From assembly GCF_027595985.1 (NCBI RefSeq), contig NC_073312.1, positions 14,046,137 through 14,110,136 on the forward strand: DNA of 64,000 nucleotides. The letters are read 5' to 3'. Position 1 is the stretch's first letter; each line of letters starts with the position of its first letter. This stretch comes from Sorex araneus (Eukaryota; Chordata; Mammalia; Eulipotyphla; Soricidae). Both the position numbers and the translations under genes were made by a program. This document shows, piece after piece, positions 44,491-57,486 of this stretch. Below the pieces are notes generated by a model, which saw only the letters and a list, made by a program, of their open reading frames with translations, was not told the DNA's origin and searched no databases.

Positions 44491-45900
44491 GAACATATCC
44501 TCTCAGTGCCTTGAAGGGTTTGCATTCTGCACATGTGAACAAAGGAGTTAACTCCCTGCATTGCACCTTCTGGTTCCTGGTAGAAGCTCCTCTGAGAGCT
44601 GAATCAGGTGACTCTAGGGCTTTCCCTTCCAAGCCTGTGGTTAGGGGCGCTCACTGCCCCACCTGCCCCCAGGAAAGGGTGGGAGCCCATTCAGGGAGGA
44701 ACCAGGTGGAACTGGATTTTCTTCCCCTGTTGCCTTAGCCCTGTGTGTCTTATAGTCCTTTGTTCTCCCAAACAAAGCAAGAGGAAACCTTCCTCCACTT
44801 GTAAATACTATGGCTACAAACCCAGACTGTGGGCCTTTACTAAGCAACTTGTACTGGAGGCCAGAGACTACTCCCCTTACCCTTCCACCCTCACCCCCCC
44901 AGAGCCGACAAGTGAATCAAGTGTAGGAATGGGTGGAGGCATAGCATGGGGCCTCATTACAGTCCAAGCCATCAGTTTATCCACCAAAGATGCTAGCTAA
45001 GTCATGGATCCTTCCCCACAACCCCCTTCCTTTTCTCCTCCCTCTTCGCCAGTCTTTTCTCACTTCCTATTAGGATAGTCAGGGCCATCAAGAACTCTGT
45101 CACCAGTGGCTCTTTCTCCCAGGTCTGGGAAACAAATCTATTCAAAATCAAAAACTGAACAGGCACCTGTGGGATTAGGTCAGGGGAATAGTGCAAAAGA
45201 GCTCTCCAGTGAGAAACCCAAGCAGCTGTATACAGGACTCTTTAATGCGTTACTCAATCTTCATCAATCTTCTTGGAAGCTTTTGAAAGTGTCAAGGAAT
45301 TCAGCTTGCAAAGGAAATAGTCTCCTTTCTTAGAGTGAAGCCCCAGATGGAAATTTTAAGGCCAATAATAGAGGGTTCTTGCATATCATTTAAGTGTGAG
45401 ACAAAGTCTTTATACTTCAATTGAGGACTCATGTCTGGAGACTGAGAGATTAGAATATTAGGAAAGATCTGTCCCAAAATGCAGGAAGCTGCTTGTTTGA
45501 CAGCCAGATATTTATTTGCCAGAAACGCAAGGGGGAAAAAAATCTGGCCAGGCTAGTGGTCAAAGAGAGTGGACCTTGCTTTGGTTGAGAAAGCACGGGC
45601 TTAAGTAGCTTCCTGGATGTGGATAATACAATAGCCTTGGGGAACATATTCTGTTGTTCCTCCTCCCCACGACCCCGCCCTGCCCTTTTCTTGGTAGCTG
45701 CTTTAGATGGGAATTATTGCAACTTTGCAATGATATATTAAGGGCTTGAGTGATACCTGCCTGTTTCCTGGCAACCTCTGAATCATCTTATTTATCCTTA
45801 AGAATAGATGGCTCACCAAGTAGGGGACTATTCTTCCCCCCTCTGAGTAAAATCCAGACACCACACCACATGTGAGTGTGCGGTCAAACAAACAAACAAA

Positions 45901-45941
<41 letters not shown>

Positions 45942-46021
45942 CTAGCTGGGAATGTTGAACTGCGTTAAAGATCCTTTCTATAGAAAATGAATTGTATATA
46001 ATTTGCCTTTAATTAATTTAA
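44491..46021. other. single-copy intergenic DNA with a CAAA/CA tract
   Basis: No gene seen. A (CAAA)n(CA)n tract lies at 45886-45940. Confidence 0.6.
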
Positions 46022-46033
46022 TAGGATGTGTGG

Positions 46034-46257
46034 GTGGAGTGATAGCACAGCAGGTAGGCCGACCCGGGTTCGATTCCTCCACTCCTCTCGGAGAGCCCAG
46101 AAAGCTACCGAGAGTATCCCACCCCCACGGCAAATCCTGGCAAGCTACCTGTGGTGTATTCGATATGCCAAAAACAGTTACAAGTCTCACAATGGAGACG
46201 TTACTGGTACCTGCTGGAGCAAATCGATGAGCAACGGATGACAGTGATACGGTGAAA
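46034..46257 (+). repeat. second SINE type, 11-bp target-site duplication
   Basis: Flanked by AGGATGTGTGG at 46023-46033 and 46258-46268. The head is shortened by a deletion of the 'gcgtttgccttgcac' part. Confidence 0.9.
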
Positions 46258-46369
46258 AGGATGTGTGGTCCACACTCAGCAGTGCTTGGGAGACCTTTGT
46301 AGCACTGAGGGTAAGTTGTATGCAAGGAAAATGCTCTAGCCCTTGTGCTGTTTCTACAGTCCCCCCAAA

Positions 46370-46545
46370 TTTTTATTTTATTTATTTATTTGGGGTGGGG
46401 GGAGCTAAGGGCTTGCTCCTGGCTCTACGCTCAGGAATCATTCTTGGTGGGCTCAGGGCCCATAAGAGGTGCTAGGGATCAAACCCAGGTTGGTCATATG
46501 CAAGGCAAGTGCCCTACCCTCTGAACTATTGATCTGGCTCCAAAT
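46370..46545 (-). repeat. older shrew-type SINE
   Basis: Minus-strand copy with a T-rich start and moderate divergence; a further fragment is at 46570-46620. Confidence 0.75.
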
Positions 46546-46639
46546 TTGCATTTTAAAAGTACAGGGCACAGATATTGACCCTGGGTGGGCTGCATGAAAG
46601 GCAAATGCTACGCTACTGCTCACCCATACTTTAAAATTT

Positions 46640-47160
46640 TAAGGGAATTTGCATACTGTTTTCCAAAGACGCTACTGAATTTCTTTTTTTACCAAGTGTA
46701 CTAGGGTTCCTCTTTCTCCACACCCTGGCCAGCATTTGCTGTTACTGAACTTTTGGGTATAGGTGATTTTCATAGGTGTGAAGTGGTATTTAACTGTGGT
46801 TTGATTTGCATCTTGTGGTAAAATGGTGATAAACTCTCTTCAAATGTCTTTTGTCCTTCTATGTGCCTTCTTGGGAGAATTGTCTACTCGGATCTTTGGT
46901 TCATTTTTTGACGGGGTTGTTTCTTTTTAGAGAGGAAGAGCACACCCAACAATGCTCAGGGGTTGCTCCGAACTCTGAGCTCAGGAATCACTCCTGGTGG
47001 TACTTGGGGGGCCATATAGGATGCCGGGGACCAAACTCGGATTGGCCACGTGCAAGGCAAGCAAGAATCCGCCCTCTATACTATTTTTCTAGCCCCTGTT
47101 TCAATTTTCATGGTGAAATTATCTTGGAGATGATCCCCTTTTATTTGTTTTTTTAAAGAA
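46640..47160 (-). mobile_element. old L1 fragment with a SINE inside
   Basis: L1 phrases on the minus strand ('atactgttttccaaagacgc', 'ggtttgatttgcatcttg'). A minus-strand older SINE interrupts it at about 46925-47095. Confidence 0.6.
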
Positions 47161-47433
47161 GGAGAATTATAATTCTCCAATTGCTATATTTATTAGTGCT
47201 GTTCATGGACAAAGGAATTAAAATGCAATGAGTCAAGGGCATGGGGGAAGAAGTGGGTTGCTTTGAGTTGTCATCCCTTCCTTTATTCATCCTTTCCCCA
47301 CACCTCAATCTAAATACAGAAATATTGTAACAAAATGAGAGTGACATAAAGAGATTTTCTACTTTTTTGGGGAAGAAAAACATTTTATTTGAAGGGTTTT
47401 AGGAAGGTGAACGAGGAAGAGAAAGTGATGGGG

Positions 47434-47457
47434 GTAGGGAGGGAGGGAGGGAGAGAA

Positions 47458-47505
<48 letters not shown>
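47434..47505 (+). repeat. (GGGA)n(GA)n purine tract
   Basis: About 70 bp of purine repeats in single-copy surroundings (47161-47835). Confidence 0.95.
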
Positions 47506-47509
<4 letters not shown>

Positions 47510-47837
47510 ACTCAAGAGAAAACACGGGCTTCTCCCTACACACACGCTGGCCTTAGATATGGAAGCTATGAAAATACACATCTCAAAAGGGGAGATGAGG
47601 GCAGTACATGTGTTTGGGCTCCGTATGTGCTTGGTCATGTAGGCACAAGCAGCACATGGGCTCAGGCAGAATATGCACCAGATTTCCCCACTTTTTATAG
47701 GAGGTCGTGACTGTAAAATGACCTGGGAGCTTGGGTATCCATCCCCAGAAGTCCAAGACTAATGAGGCTCGGATGGTGGCCAGAATCTGCTTATTTCATA
47801 AACTCCTCCAGGTGCTTCTCAGGCTGGTTCCTTAGAT

Positions 47838-48175
47838 CATATATATATAATATATATATATATATATAAATTTATTCTTTTATTGAATCACCATGTGGAA
47901 AGTCACAAAGCTTTCAGGTTTAAGTCTCAGTTATACAATGCTCGAACACCCATTCCTTCACCAGTGCACATATTCCACCACCAAGAATCACAGTATACCT
48001 CCCCCCATCCCCACCCCACCTCCCCAGCCCCCCACTCCCACCTCCCCAGCCCCCCACCCCACCTGTGTAACTGATAAATTTCACTTTACTTTCACTTTAC
48101 TTTGATTACATTCAATATTTCAACAAAAAACCCCTCACTATTATTATTTGGAGTTTCTCCCCCCTAAAGTCGGAC
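47838..48175 (-). mobile_element. L1 3' end with a TA-rich tail, 5'-truncated
   Basis: After a (TA)n run (47838-47868) comes TTATTGAATCACCATGTGG and the 'acccattccttcaccagtgc' motif, then a C-rich, (CCACCTCCCCAGCCCC)-like duplicated stretch at 48001-48063. Confidence 0.7.
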
Positions 48176-48321
48176 CTGCTGAAAAGGAAGCAGTTGATTA
48201 TTTGTTTTCCTTTGCTGAGAATGAAGAGATATGAGGACCTTAGACCATATTTGGAGAGTTACAGATGAGGCTTATTCTTTCCTAAAATGATTCAGACCAA
48301 ATCAAGGATATTCACTCTCGG

Positions 48322-48497
48322 GGGCTGGAGTGATAGCACAGCAGGTAGGGTGTTTGCCTTGCATTTGGCCAACTAGGATTTAATTCTCAGCATCCCATAT
48401 GGTTCCCTGAACACCACCAGGAGTAATTCCTGAGTGCAGAGGCAGGAGTAACCCCTGTGCATCTATAGGTGTGATCCAAAAAGAAAAAAAAAAAAGA
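48322..48497 (+). repeat. young shrew-type SINE
   Basis: Near-consensus full-length copy with A-rich tail. 48498-49600 is single-copy. Confidence 0.92.
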
Positions 48498-49607
48498 AGA
48501 ATCACTCTTTCAGTCTAACTCCAGAGCAGCAAAACTACCTCTAGCTATGAAGGCTTGCTTATTCCTGAGATTTTCCCAGCATTTAATAAGTAATGACTAT
48601 CCCTTCAACTCTAGACAAATCCAAACTTCAGTCTTACTTCAACCTAGTGTCTTCTGAGGAAGGAGTAAGAGTCAACCTAACAGCCAGCAACCCACCATTC
48701 AGGGACAGTTCACAAACATACTCTGAAGAATTTCAGCCCAAATAACTTAAATTTCAGACCGTGCACTGGTCTATGGAAGCTCTTCTTTTCTGGTTATGTT
48801 GGGAATTCTACTGCCAGTTGTCTCTCTTCAGCAAGCACTGTGAACTCTAGGAAGTTTAAGCTGCGGCATGAAATGAGTTACTAATTCACTCGATCAATTA
48901 CTGAGGGGTTTTGTTGGTCAGTCAAGAGAAATATGACAGCTAAATTCCACTTTGACTCAACCGGACATTTTTTTGCAGACCGTGTTTCGAAGAGCCTGAG
49001 AAATTCTGTAGCTCCACTTTCCCTGCGTCAGAAGTCCGCCTCAATTACACAGGGAGGCTGGTTCCTGCATCAGAATGTTGAACCAATGCTTTTTAGCAGT
49101 GACTTTAAATCATGGCTCCTAGGTTCTCAGTTGTGGTTTCCATGAAGAGGCTGCACTAAGCAAGAAACTAAGCAGCAATTTCACAGCCGTGGTTAATATC
49201 AGAATTCACGATGGAACGTTTAGAAAAACCCAGACGCTAGTGACCCATCCCAGACCTGTGACTCAGACTCTCCTGGGTGTGTTTGTTTATTTGTCCTTAC
49301 TTTATTAAAAAAAAAAAAAAGCTTGGAGAGATCTCATCCCATACCCACCTCCGCCCTTACGAACCATGCGTGATTGGCATTGTGCTTTTTATAGTAATAA
49401 AAGCCGCCATTTGTGAACGTTTCTCTTATGCTGGGGCCTTTGTCTCCGATCCATTCAATCCTTCCAACTCCAGAGGAGGGTGAGAATGATAATGGTGGAG
49501 AGAGCTTGAAACACTCATGGAGGGAGATGTATAGCAATTTGCAACTATAAAATAACAACTGCATTACTATTGTAAGCTATTATAACTGAATTAAAAGCAT
49601 TTTCTGT

Positions 49608-49765
49608 TTGTTTTGGAGGCATACCTGGCAGTGCTCAGTAATTACTCCTAGTTCTGTGCTCAAGGATCACTCTTGGAGCCACTTGGAGTCCTGGGGATCA
49701 AACCCAAGTCAGCCGCATGCAAGGTAAGTAGTGCCTTATATTTGCTGGACTATCTCTTCAGTTGC
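49608..49765 (-). repeat. older shrew-type SINE
   Basis: Minus-strand body with 'ggggatcaaacccaagtcag'. Confidence 0.75.
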
Positions 49766-49799
49766 AATTTAAAAAATTTTTTTAAAGAATAATTTTGGG

Positions 49800-49964
49800 G
49801 GGCTAGAGCGATAGTACAGCGGCTAGGGCATTTGCCTTGCACGCGGCCAACCCAAGTTCAATCCCCAGCATCCCTTATGGTCCCCCAAGCACCGCCAGGA
49901 GTAATTCCTGAGTGCAGAGCCAGGAGTAACCCCTGTGCAATGCCAGGTGTGACTCAAAAAGCAA

Positions 49965-50006
<42 letters not shown>
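49800..50006 (+). repeat. shrew-type SINE with (AAT)n tail
   Basis: Near full-length copy whose tail is about 14 AAT units (49965-50006). Flanks AATAATTTTGG and AATGATTTTGG match at 10 of 11. Confidence 0.93.
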
Positions 50007-50008
<2 letters not shown>

Positions 50009-50779
50009 TTTTGGAGAGACTCATAAAAATATCTTAAAAGAGATAAGCAAGTCTGCCATGCTCCAGACTCCTTGCCATGCTGAGTCTTATATCCAGCACC
50101 CTGGAAGGGGGCGGGTGAGCCTCCACCTGCCCAAACAGAGCCTGGGTAGCTGAAAACCTCCAGAACCCAATCACTGCCTTGTTCACGGCCGGACTCCACA
50201 GGCACAGATGAGTACCGTTCAGGAATGAATCTGTTGAAAAACTCAGGTGTGTGGATTTTGTGACTGAAATCTCCAGGCTCCATTGGAGTTTCGGATAGGC
50301 AACCTTCCCCCATTCCCATCCTTCCCAGGAGCCTGGCAGTCACACCCACAGACAGCCTCTGGTACTATAAAGGCTCATTAACCAGCCATGGTCCAGAGAC
50401 TCATAAAGAAATCTCGAAAAAGATCAAGAAGCTGCTTCCAGACCCCAAAGTCACCATCTAGTTAAAATTTTAACTCCAGCTGTATCACCCCATCAGAATT
50501 TTAGAATTCCTGAAGCAGCATCTCATACTCTACACCACTAATAGACCAGGAGTAGCACACCACATTGGATGGGATGTAAAGTAGAAGACAACCAGTCTTG
50601 ATTAAGAAAATATTAACACACAAGTCTTAACCTGTAGTAACATGTTAGTAATCTCTTTTACAAGGGCTTAATGGCTCCAGGGTGAGATACAACAATATTC
50701 ATACACTTTCTTCTAAGGAACTCTTTTCTAATCACTGTCAGTGAATTAATCATTACGAGCAATATAAAATAAATCACTG

Positions 50780-50935
50780 AGGGCCTGTTATTGGGGCAAG
50801 CTTGGATGGTGGTTGGGAAAATTGGAGATCATGGTGTGGGAAGGTGTAATGGTGGGGAACTGGTGTTGAAATATTGAACGTAATACATCACTATGAACAA
50901 CTATAAAAATTAAAACAATGCAAAAAAAGAATAAG
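50780..50935 (+). mobile_element. short L1 3' end
   Basis: G-rich 3' UTR followed by 'tattgaacgtaatacatcac' and an A-rich end, in plus orientation. 50007-50779 is single-copy. Confidence 0.5.
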
Positions 50936-52880
50936 TATTTCACTCCTGTTGCAAGGAGGAACCAGGGCCCCCCAAAGTTAAAACAATCTGTTCTAAGTTA
51001 TTAAGATCTCTCTGCCTATCAACTTCTGTTCTTTTCAGGTGAAAATTCAGTGAAAATTGGCAAGATGAGTTTTCCTTTGTTCAGCAAAGTCGCAGGTACC
51101 CTTGTGAGATTTTTTTTCTCCTGAAAAAAATTTATACTTCCCTCTTTCTTTTTACTTATTCTTGAGGATCTAGCCTTGGTAGTATTTTCTTAGGGAATCT
51201 GTCTCTGCCTCTTCTGTCCAGTTTTCCTTCTGCTGGGCTCCCAACGAGCTTTGTACTGACCTGACATTGCATTATAATAGTCTATTTGTCTATATTCCTC
51301 AAAGGACTATAGTCTCCCAGAAGAAATATTACAGACTCACCACTCAATTCCTAGATAATCACCCAATTGAGTACCTAGTTCATAGTAAGTGTTTAATAAA
51401 TATGTGTCAAATGAATAGATAAGGGACAGGTTGAGTGGCTAGGTGTCTGTGGATTGACATACCTAGAAATGGCAGCAACTGAGCAAAAATGAGAATTCAT
51501 TTGTGGGACGACAAAGAAAAGACTGGAATTCTTAGAATGGGAGAATCTCATAGGAAAAAAAAAGAATAAAGTCCTGTTAGTAAAATGGGTAAACACTCAG
51601 AACAAATATCATTGTTGGCACAAGCACAAATGAGAGCTCTCACGTCCCCCAAGGGTAACAATAAGGTTACAAGAGAAGGAAAATGTAAATAAATGATCTC
51701 TTATACTGTTATGATTCGATCAAAACAGCAATGCCATCTTGGTTTCTAGACAATCTTTCTTCCTCCAGAAAGGTTAAATACTAAGCAAAGGACGGGTTTG
51801 TTACTTCCCATTTCAAAGAACTTTCTCAACTCTCTGGTTATTCCAAGTGTCTAAAAGGAAAGGAGGAAGAGAGAATAAAGACCATCTGTATGGCAAAGTA
51901 GGAAGCTCCCTCGCCCTATTGCTCCATAGCGGATCACACAAAGAGAAAAGGTTTTGAAATAATGGCAGGTCTTCAAGAGTAACAAAGCAACACAATAACA
52001 AGCATAATGCAGCAAGGAAGGCAGCGTAAATGAAGGGAACATAAAGAGCTTTGGATATTGGAGACGGAAGCTCCTTGAAGCTGTTGCTCTAAGACCAAAA
52101 TAATGTGCATAAAAAGAAAAGCAAGTCATCAAGGACAATACAGGGCCGAGTAAAAAACAAAATGTAAAACATGGCATGCATGCCTGTACACATGCCCTTT
52201 GCTCAAAACTATGTCCATCTACCTTCCGCCCCCCTTTTATAAAACTGTAGGGCAAGAAATTCAATTCAGTTCAAGATTGAACTTATTTTGAACATTAGAG
52301 TGAACACCAGCCCCCAACCAGAACATTTTCCCTCATTATCACCTCATTAAGATTCCCCTAAGGACTTCAGGCTTTATATGACAATATCATGCAAGGAACA
52401 CGCCCCGTAGGCCTGCGATGAAGCATGACTGATATTTAAGACCAACAGCTCAAGAACAGTTGATTGATTCTGTGTTTATTCAGAATGGCACTTTTACATG
52501 AGGCCATAAAGGGGCGAGTTTGTGTGAATTGAGGGGGCTGGTGAGCTGGGGGACCTCATAGGGATGCCCAAGTCGTCTCTCTGAGTATGACTTCCAAAGG
52601 CAAACCAGAGAGTGTCTAACTTCCCCCTAGGTGGCTGTGCGGTCAAATCCTACACCACCTCTGAGGAATGGAAAGGAGGAGGAAATGATGTCAGTGACAA
52701 AAAAAAAAAAAGAAATTGTCCCTGACAATACGAGTCACACATCTTTAACCACCTAGCCAAGAAAGAGAAATCTTTGTAACTTCACTCTAACCTCTGAGAT
52801 CCCAAATATTGAGATTACTTAAGTGATGGGATTTTATGAGGTGCTCAAATAAATCTACAGGTGTATACATATCTCCCTTC
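50936..52880. other. long single-copy intergenic stretch
   Basis: Nearly 2 kb without a SINE, which is unusual for this half of the window. No coding exon recognised. The part near 52380-52500 is AT-balanced and repeat-free. Confidence 0.5.
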
Positions 52881-52882
52881 TA

Positions 52883-53055
52883 TTTTTTTTTGGGGGGGAG
52901 AGGGGGGCAATTCAGTGATACTCAGGATTTATTTCAGGCTCTGTGCACAGGGCTCTCATCTGGCAGTACTCAAGAGACCAGATGCGATGCTGGGAATCAA
53001 ACCTGGGTTGGCCCCATGCAAGGCAAATACTCTACCTGCTGCACTCTGGCCCCCA
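52883..53055 (-). repeat. older shrew-type SINE
   Basis: T/G-rich start, 'gggaatcaaacctgggttgg' body. Confidence 0.8.
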
Positions 53056-53285
53056 GATCTCCCCATATTAGCCATGACTACCCACTCACCTGGCAATTTG
53101 ACTGTAGGAAGGAGGAAGAATAGTTGTGGCTCCGAGTTGAACAGGATCCCACACATTCAGTTTGTGATGCCATTGATAGTGTTCCCTCGGGTTTATGAGC
53201 ACTGCTATATGCTGCTTCAATCTCCCATTCTACTAGGCTGTAGTGCCCCACTTTTCCATGCCCCCCTCTTAAAAACAAAAAACAT

Positions 53286-53456
53286 CGGGGCTGGAGCGAT
53301 AGCACAGCGAGTAGGGTATTTGCGTTGCACGTGGCCGACCCGGGTTTGAATCCCAGCATCCCATATGGTCCCCTGAGCACCGCCAGGAGTAATTCCTGAG
53401 TGTAGAACCAGGAGTAACCCCTGTGCATAGCCGGGTGTGATCCAAAAAGCAAAAAA
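53286..53456 (+). repeat. young shrew-type SINE
   Basis: Near-consensus copy; A-rich flanks ending ACAT on both sides are a probable target-site duplication. Confidence 0.92.
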
Positions 53457-53472
53457 AAACAAAAAAAAACAT

Positions 53473-53660
53473 GAGTCGGATCATACAGGAGTTAAGACAC
53501 TTGCTTTGCACATGGGTAACTCTGCCTAGATCCCGGGCACCACATACAGCCCTCCAGGCATTACCAGGAGTGATCCCTGAGCAGCAGAGAGCCAGCATCA
53601 GCCCTGAGCACCTGAAAGCTTTGTAACTTTCCACATGGTGATTCAATTAAAAAAATAAAA
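53473..53660 (+). repeat. SINE with an L1-like 3' tail
   Basis: An older SINE body ends directly in GAAAGCTTTGTAACTTTCCA and CATGGTGATTCAATTAAAA. This is the reverse complement of the L1 3' end at 47870-47920, so the element looks chimeric. Confidence 0.7.
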
Positions 53661-54050
53661 TAAAATAGAATAACAACAACAAACCCTTAAATAAAAAACT
53701 CCCTCACAACACCAAAGTCAAAACCCAAACACAAATGTAAATACTGAAAGGATAAACAGTTTTATTGAGATATAACTTTCATGCCATAAATTTGCTTTTA
53801 AAAATATGTCAGTCTGTCATTTATTAGCATAATATAATTACATTATCAAATTTTGGAATTGTTCTGGTATTTTTTTATTAGGAACCTAAGCTAGCTCTTC
53901 AAGCCCGTGTTGGCCCTTGAATACACCTCATGCTTACTTGTCTTTCTGTTTCTTTGCTAGCTTATTTTTACTCTAGAGAAGTTTGTGTTTTCCTTGGATA
54001 TGTACTTCTCCCTCTCCCCTCACAGCTTTCTAAATAAGCTTTCTAATAAG

Positions 54051-54239
54051 CTTTTTTTTTTTTTTTTTTTTTGCTTTATGGGTCACATCTGGCAATGCAC
54101 AGGGGATACTCCTGGCTCTGTACTCAGGAATCACCTCTGGCGGTGCTCAGAGGACCATATGGGATGCTGGGAAATGAACCCTGGTCGGCCGCGTGCAAGG
54201 CAAATGACCTACCCGCTGTACTATTGCTCCAGCCCCTGT
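54051..54239 (-). repeat. young shrew-type SINE, 18-bp target-site duplication
   Basis: Perfect flanks at 54033-54050 and 54240-54257. Confidence 0.95.
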
Positions 54240-54257
54240 AATAAGCTTTCTAATAAG

Positions 54258-55595
54258 TTTCAATAAAAACTATCTTGCATCCAAAAAAAAAGAAAGAAGT
54301 TTTAGCATTTCATTGAAAGAGAATAAACTTGAATAGAGAAAAAGAGTGATAGAGGAAGTACAGAAGGAAAAAGTACAAAATGAGGCAGCGGCAGAGAGAA
54401 AAGAAATCAAGTGATTCCAAAGCAAAAGAGGCCAAGTGCTTCTGGGATTCTCATCTTCTGACCAAGACTCAAATCAATATGGTGGCATGTCCCCTGTAAA
54501 GAAGAGGCAAGAAGGAATAGACTTGTGCAGCAGCCGAGAGTTATGGAGGAAGGGACCAGAATGGTTTTGAGGATTGGGGCTGAAAGAGGAAAAGCTTCTG
54601 GGAGGCCCCAGGAAGTCTTGAACCTTGCCCCTGTTAATTCCCTGTCACTCTGAGCCCTCTCCGTACAGGGGAATCAGAACAGCCAGACACAGAATAACAG
54701 CTTGGTGACCTGAACCAGGTGCCAATTTTCAACCGAGTTCTTTTCTTGCTTCTCAAATTGCAGCATTTAATGAGGTAAAACATCAGATTACAGAGAACTT
54801 TTTTTTTAAGAAAAAAAATATAAGAATTCAGGGGAGTTTCTGGGTTAGCTGAGAAGTATGAAAGTATTTAACCTCTGTTCTGCAGACTGCCCTTTATTAA
54901 CATTTTCCTTCTACTGTTACTCACAGCACTGCACTTTCTCAAACAAGTTCACCATTTGGTGTTTGGATGTGGTTCTAGCCAGACGGTACATGTCACCATT
55001 ACCGCATACAAATCAGCCAGGAGTTTGATTTAAGGACCGGATGACTCTTTGGGATAAATTCTCCAGTGAGGGAAAAGAACGGAATGGAGTTACTCTTGGA
55101 ATGGAAATATGCCTGCTCCCAAGGCCGAAAAGGCTGATGGGGAGCATCCGTCCTTATTCCTCACATCAACACGGAGTCTTTGCAAGGAGGCCCTCTCTTT
55201 GGGAAAGACAATCCAGAATGTCTTCCACCAACCCCACAGTGATGGCCTTTTGACTTCTGACAAGGTCAGCTCACGATTTTGCTCTCTTTCCCGGGGCACA
55301 CACAAGAATAAGAAGATGGTAGAATAAGAAGCAGCAGGAAACTAAAAAGAGAATGCTACCTTCTTGGCCAGGTCCCCTGTCTGTGAAGCTACCAAAGGCC
55401 AGAAATCAGAATCCTTTATTCTCCAAAATCATAGAGTTTCAGAACCAGAAGTCATTTGCAAAGCCACCTGGAAGCCAACCATAGTAGACTCTCCATCTCT
55501 TTGTTTTCTTGCTCACAGCACCCTGACTTTTTTGGTGGGAAGCCAATGCTCTTGCAATCTTAGATCTTTTTATGTGCTCGCTGGCTCTCATGAGT

Positions 55596-55634
<39 letters not shown>

Positions 55635-56217
55635 TGTTCTATCAATGACTAATGAGCCTTCCTATTCTAATGATTCATTTACGATGAACATATAACTCAC
55701 TTCCATCCAATGAACTACATAGATAATAAAACATATATATATATATATATATAGCATGCAAATAGAGATGATCTATTTCTAGAGAAATGTAAAGACTGTG
55801 AAGAAAGGATGAGGTTGGAGTTACTCGAGTCACCCCAGTGAGTGTGCATGCTTGGGTGTGAAAGTGAGGGCCCAAATCAGTGTGTGAGTTTTCAGGTTCA
55901 GTTGTACCTGACACTGCCTTTCTTTTTGACCTTTCTATTTATGAGAGCGAAGACATCCAGATTGAGCTAAGGCCTATGAGAGTGGGTGTCTTTCATTGGC
56001 CATCAGAAGCACCAATTCGCTCATACACCAATCCATTCTTTCATTGTTCAACTTTCATTCCCAAATTAGGGAATGATTTTGCTCAGATCTTCCAGTCAAG
56101 AACAGGACTTAAATAGCATTCTTCAGGTTTCCCCAGGAATATAAACGACAACCTTTCAGTGCCTGCATTGCAAACCATAATGCCCAAAAGGTGGGGAGAG
56201 AGGAGGAGTGAGATAGA
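54258..56217. other. single-copy intergenic DNA with TG and TA microsatellites
   Basis: No gene recognised. (TG)n at 55598-55632 and (TA)n at 55733-55752. Confidence 0.55.
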
Positions 56218-56430
56218 CAGAGAGAGAGAGAGAGAGAGAGAGAAAAGTGACTACCATAGAGGTAGGCAGGGGTGGGGGGCAGAAGGGAAACTGGGGATCC
56301 TGGTGGTGGTGGTAAATGTACAAAGGTGAAGGGGTGGGTGTTGGAAATCATATGACTGAAACACAATCATGAGTAACTTTGTAATTGTTTATCTCATGAT
56401 GATTTAATAAAAAAATAAAAAAATAAAATT
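56218..56430 (+). mobile_element. (GA)n followed by a short L1 3' end
   Basis: A GA run (56218-56242), then a G-rich 3' UTR with a (GGT)n run, and an end TTTAATAAAAAAATAAAAAA in plus orientation. 56431-57080 is single-copy. Confidence 0.55.
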
Positions 56431-57084
56431 TTTAAAGAAAGAAAAAGACACTTGCCCACTCAAATCCCAGCACAGAAGCAGTCCTTCAAGAGAACTGTAG
56501 ATTTTGTGGGACCCATCTGCTCCTCTTGACTGGTTTACCTAAGGTGCAGGGATCTGATTTCAAGCACAGGGAGGGAAGCAGTATGTGGATTCTTCAAAAA
56601 CTTAAATGGACCTCCCATGAGAAAAAAAAAGAAAAGATTGCCCCTGGAGTTTGGACTGGTGCTTGCCCTAAAACCCAGTGTTCCCAATGAGTCTTCATTC
56701 CACACTAGTTAAAATCACAAATCATGAATTACCCAAGGCCTGCCAGGCTTCAATGGCAAGAACCTCTTCATACTGGTAGGACCTGGCTCCCCAAATCTGA
56801 TGGCCCAATCTCAACAGTTAGACTTCTGCACGGACACCAGCGGTGGGATATGCAGCCATGCATGGCTCAAACACACTGACCTACTCCCCTCTTTAAAGAG
56901 TGGAGAGTCTATTGGCTGAGCACTGTGATTCATGGCCTGTGACTCATCAATACTTATGAATATGGCTGTGCTGGCTGCAAAAATAACAAAAACTGAGGCC
57001 AGATTTATATGGCCAGGAGAATAACCAGCGTCGAACCCAGATCCAATGCTGGAGTTCAGTCCCTCTACTCCTTGTGTCTGAATC

Positions 57085-57240
57085 CATCAGGTTGCTTCAG
57101 ATTTGTGCTCAGGTGCTACTCCTAGCTCAGAGTGTGTGGGTTGCTTCCAGGGGGACTCAGGGGGCTGGGCAGTGCTGAGGATTGAGCCCACACTTCATGC
57201 AAAGTCTGTGCTCACTTCATTGTGCTCTGTCTCCAGGCTC
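57085..57240 (-). repeat. old shrew-type SINE
   Basis: Minus-strand words remain (GTGCTCAGGTGCTACTCC, 'aggattgagcccac'). Confidence 0.6.
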
Positions 57241-57486
57241 TGCTTCATATTTGGAAAGCTCTATAGACACAAACACAGGACCTGTATCCCCAAGGCAGAA
57301 ATAGATGACGGGAGAGTCGTGACCTGTTTTCCTCGCTGAGAAGGAAGGGATACCTAGGATGGCAGAAATCTGTTTGTACCCTTCCATCTCTCTCTATGGA
57401 GGTTTTGGCCATGATGTTCTGCAAGGAAGTGAACATTTGACCGGAAAGCTCATATCTGAGCTCTTTTGGGAAGGGGGCTGCTGGGG

